DNA of 64,000 nt from Lamellibrachia columna (Eukaryota > Annelida > Polychaeta > Sabellida > Siboglinidae): NCBI GenBank assembly GCA_963662155.1, contig OY759271.1:36149027-36213026 (forward strand), read 5' to 3'. Of the stretch, positions 62,301 to 64,000 are shown one piece after another (within the stretch, counting starts at the first letter, position 1; each line of letters opens with the position of its first letter). The notes beneath the pieces were generated by a model. That model worked only from the letters and a program-made list of their open reading frames with translations, made no database searches and was not told the DNA's origin. Both the position numbers and the translations under genes were made by a program.

Positions 62301-63946
62301 TAAACCTGAACGCCAAACCAAGCATAATCCAAACAAACACACAAACCAGTGAACAAACATCAACAAACACGTGCAATTTGTTGTGTCCTGTCACCGTTAC
62401 TTACCGTGACAGTTCTCCCAAGGCCATACTTAAAATAAGTGGGTACACAGTTACACATTAGTGGGGCGAATACAACACAACATTGTTGATATACAACATT
62501 CAAGTAGCAATCCATTACATTTTTCAAATGATAATAATAAGAAAACTTCTATAGCAACTAAATCTTCAGAAACCTGAGCATGACAAACTAGAACCATCAA
62601 AATTGAAAAAAAAACGTAAACCGGGACGTGTAAAATTCGTCATCAGAGCGAGGAATTGCCTAGGACTTAGGGTGGAAATGCAGTTTTGAAAAAAATATGT
62701 CTTGAAATTTTTGCAGAAAGTAGCTATAGCTTTGGATGATTTTAAGGTGATTGGGAGTTCATTCCAGATTCTTGGTGCACCTACAGAGAAAGCGAGCTTG
62801 CTCAAGTTACGCATTTAGGAATAAAACACTTGTGAGATAGTTGATCTGAGTTACCTGGTAAAGTTAATAAATAATCCATGTTACTGCAACGAATGCATAA
62901 AGTGCGACACCACATATATAAAGTGAAATAACACAAAACAAAAGCCATTAAAAATACACAAAGTATTAGATTCAAGGAATCGGATGATGTAGTCACACTG
63001 GCAAATTAGAATTCGACACACGCAAGATACATAAAACTCAATAATTAAATGAAAAATTTAAATGTTGAATCTCACTGCTTTGAGACACTCACCAGTATCT
63101 CGCGACCTTGGGCGACCTTGAAGAGAACGGGTAGACGGTCAGTGCCAGCCATGGTGTGTCTGTAGGTGAACTTGATCACTTGGCTTTCTCCCGGCTGCAT
63201 TTTGCCCTTCTTCGGCTCAATTACAAACAGTTTGTTGTCCTGTACCTTCATCTGGAGAAAGACAGAGTTAGGCTTTAAAAAGAAAATTCAACAAAATATT
63301 TCCTTGATCCATACAGCGATAAAATTAAACAAATGTAATATTTCATGACATTATTAATTTTTCTGTGTGAAATTGTATCTTCCATGATTATTGCAGCAAG
63401 AGTTATCAATGCAATAGAAAAACCTATGGCATTTTGCACTATGTGATATAATTTTATTGCCATTTACAATTCAGAGCATCTGAGTAGACCTCTCCTCTGT
63501 GCTAGAGATACAATTGCTAGTGTTTCCCGAGTAATTCATTATATGGTCAGGCATTATATTACTGCAATGACATAATAAATTTATGGCAGGAAGTTATTCA
63601 AATTAAATTAGCCAATTAGTTAATAAACAGTCATGTATTAAATCAGTACCACTTAAACCAGAAGGCTCTTTATGAACAAATTGACCACAAATATTATAAT
63701 ATTAAAAAGCAATGCCAGTTTGCATTTGCTATATCAAACAAGTATACAACCAGGCACCAGAGATCACATTAAATCAAACCTGGGAATATGTAAATACTGT
63801 TGTTTCACAAAAACAATCCCAAAGTATTACATTGACCAGACAGCTGATGTGCATGCAATACCTCATGCAGTTCTTGGTCATCCAGATCACCCGTCTCCGC
63901 CCAATACTCCAAGTCTTCCTGGACATCATTTGGAAACAGGAAAGAC
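48629..63946 (-). CDS. CFAP65: CFAP65-like axonemal protein, C-terminal 15 exons (partial)
   Basis: Exons in coding order: 63946-63862, 63251-63093, 61274-61086, 60075-59962, 58711-58553, 56410-56267, 55379-55263, 54429-54271, 53827-53675, 53132-53031, 52793-52591, 51904-51785, 50632-50344, 49419-49265, 48866-48629. All are GT-AG and in phase, giving 794 residues to the stop; the 5' part lies beyond the window. Features in order: acidic DLEYWAETGDLDDQELHE; PapD/MSP (ASH)-like beta modules with KMQPGESQVIKFTYR, IQPGETAKVEWKFSPLEAKM and VLKPGVSQACKVTFTALGPP; a charged helix TYREQMAAWEREQERQIVEF; then LLHLGVTARTHDISEFQQNF and a Ser/Thr/basic tail. This order matches CFAP65 (CCDC108), a motile-cilium and sperm-tail protein, as I recall it. 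The MSP-type architecture is secure; the exact orthology is likely but rests on memory. Confidence 0.8.
49790..50010. repeat. Imperfect ~60-bp tandem repeat (CFAP65 intron)
   Basis: Four degenerate units of TTGGCATTTTAGTGTTTGGG ATGTYCACCAAAYTATTCATTATRATATTTAGAAA. Confidence 0.75.
50188..50230. repeat. (TA)n microsatellite
   Basis: Pure TA run in a CFAP65 intron. Confidence 0.9.
50820..50884. repeat. (ATGT)n/(ATGC)n microsatellite
   Basis: Tetranucleotide TATG/ATGC run. Confidence 0.9.
51213..51337. repeat. 51-bp near-perfect hairpin with 23-nt loop
   Basis: The left stem 51213-51263 (TATATTGACTGGCAGCACCA...) and right stem 51287-51337 (...TGGTGCTGCCAGTCAATATA) are complementary except at one position. 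It lies in a CFAP65 intron and is either a tiny foldback element or a dsRNA-forming sequence. Confidence 0.9.
52200..52483 (-). mobile_element. MITE copy 2 (TGCCGTATT family), CFAP65 intron
   Basis: The ends are inverted: TGCCGTATTCGACCTAAG at 52200 and the complement of TGCCGTATTTGAC ending at 52483. It is 284 bp with no coding content. The interior is the reverse complement of 45468-45766. No clear target duplication is seen. Confidence 0.75.
55866..56250 (+). mobile_element. CR1-type LINE 3' end, decayed second copy
   Basis: It parallels 41010-41420: ACTAGAGACAATGAGATTAA GAGGAGATCAAATAGAACTT, AAGTACTCATTCTCACAGAG and TGTCCACTTGCCATCTGTAT through GGATGGCAGTCTTGCTAAAT. The residual peptide is SGLTKLETMRLRGDQIE, with many stops afterwards. 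It lies 17 bp from the donor of the 56267-56410 exon. Confidence 0.75.
57400..57660 (-). repeat. Dispersed repeat, copy 2 (partner at 20040-20290)
   Basis: Same family and orientation as 20040-20290: CTTATGACTCCTTGCACTTC, TTTTGGTAGTGCAATGGCA, AAATCATGTACAACTGCCGG, ACATGCATAGCATTGCTAAC. It lies in a CFAP65 intron. Confidence 0.65.
57993..58275. repeat. ~20-bp minisatellite (AGAGAATGAACCTTACCTCC)
   Basis: About a dozen variant copies of AGAGAATGAACCTTACCTCC. Each carries TTACCT, which on the minus strand is an AGGTAA donor-like hexamer. Confidence 0.9.
58796..58852. repeat. 14-bp tandem repeat
   Basis: Four copies of TGATGCRTGGCAGC. Confidence 0.85.
59145..59405. repeat. TA microsatellites with ATCATGTAGCATAG repeats
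   Basis: Repeats of ATAATCATGTAGCATAGYAT AAACTATAT (four copies) are interspersed with long pure (TA)n. Confidence 0.9.
62405..62428 (-). CDS. Possible 24-bp alternative microexon
   Basis: TATTTTAAG|TATGGCCTTGGGAGAACTGT(CACG)|GTAAGT: a strong donor, a fair acceptor, exactly eight codons (YGLGRTVT) and phase 0 on both sides. It would fit between the exons ending GREIL and starting LNFIGV. It would insert into what looks like a beta strand, so it may be a chance match or a rarely used alternative. Confidence 0.3.
62566..62814 (-). mobile_element. LINE 3' end (non-LTR polyprotein C-terminus)
   Basis: The minus frame MRNLSKLAFSVGAPRIWNEL, then PITLKSSKAIATFCKNFKTY and FFQN matches the 'FSVxAPRxWNxLP...FKxxLKTxLF' signature found at the end of many CR1/L2/Rex-type LINE proteins. 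No upstream RT is present, so it is 5'-truncated. It lies in a CFAP65 intron. Confidence 0.65.
63093..63251 (-). CDS. CFAP65: CFAP65-like exon with MSP-type strand pattern
   Basis: 53 codons, phase 0 at both ends: MKVQDNKLFVIEPKKGKMQP, then GESQVIKFTYRHTMAGTDRL and FKVAQGREIL. The P-GES/GET strand followed by Y/F-Y is typical of ASPM-SPD-2-Hydin/MSP modules. Donor CTG|GTGAGT. Confidence 0.8.
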
Positions 63947-64000
63947 CTACCAGTGTAGAAGAAAATACTGAAGTTTCAGTGGCGTCTAGTTATGATTGTG

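Noticed and set aside
1..64000. A new defence, toxin or multi-gene system
   Set aside because: The supported genes are conserved animal genes with unrelated roles plus mobile elements; no co-oriented cluster or shared regulatory signature was seen. No tRNA or rRNA gene was recognised either, though short RNAs are hard to exclude by eye.

Overview
The window is animal nuclear DNA: AT-rich, with GT-AG introns of a few hundred bases to more than 10 kb, abundant (TA)n and minisatellite DNA, and many classes of transposon. It carries three recognisable conserved animal genes and one small novel-looking gene. The mix (a single nucleobindin, a motile-cilium protein, RTE and CR1/Jockey-type LINEs, a Penelope-like fragment, hAT-like, TA-flanked and TTAA-flanked DNA transposons) suggests an aquatic invertebrate. 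I cannot fix the phylum from the sequence alone.

Layout. (1) 1-1.5 kb: a TA-centred inverted duplication beside an RTE-type LINE tail. (2) 1.9-16.5 kb, plus strand: nucleobindin (NUCB1/NUCB2 ancestor-type), 12 coding exons, 742 residues, with a long Gln-rich tail of about 30 QQQQ-PVV repeats where vertebrate proteins have a coiled coil. Its introns hold a 58-bp minisatellite, a second TA-centred palindrome and a TA-flanked 835-bp transposon. (3) 18.8-32.8 kb, minus strand: a small unrecognised gene (three phase-compatible coding exons, 125 residues, Gln-rich, with a KEN tripeptide and a basic SPAKKQKV motif). Its second intron is filled with mobile DNA: two hAT-like elements, a TTAA-flanked element with a Mutator-like transposase C-terminus, hammerhead-ribozyme-like inverted repeats, a GIY-YIG fragment and a long inverted repeat. 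(4) 33.0-46.6 kb, plus strand: COMMD9, six exons, 199 residues. Exon 1 lies about 200 bp from the start of the minus-strand small gene, so the two probably share a divergent promoter. Its 10-kb first intron contains a Jockey/CR1-type LINE split by an RTE-type LINE, then a CR1-type 3' end. (5) 48.6-64 kb, minus strand: the C-terminal ~794 residues of a CFAP65-like axonemal protein in 15 exons, convergent with COMMD9. Its N-terminus lies beyond the right edge.

Functional reading. Nucleobindin is a secreted/Golgi EF-hand protein and keeps the dibasic site that releases nesfatin-1 in vertebrates. COMMD9 is a Commander-complex (endosomal recycling) subunit. CFAP65 is a motile-cilium/sperm-flagellum protein. 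They are housekeeping or tissue genes that happen to be neighbours, not an operon or system. I found no CRISPR array, no prokaryotic-type defence locus and no convincing new multi-gene system. The most interesting items are the nucleobindin repeat tail, the small KEN-box gene on the divergent promoter, the TTAA element coding only a transposase C-terminal part, and the hammerhead-like palindrome.
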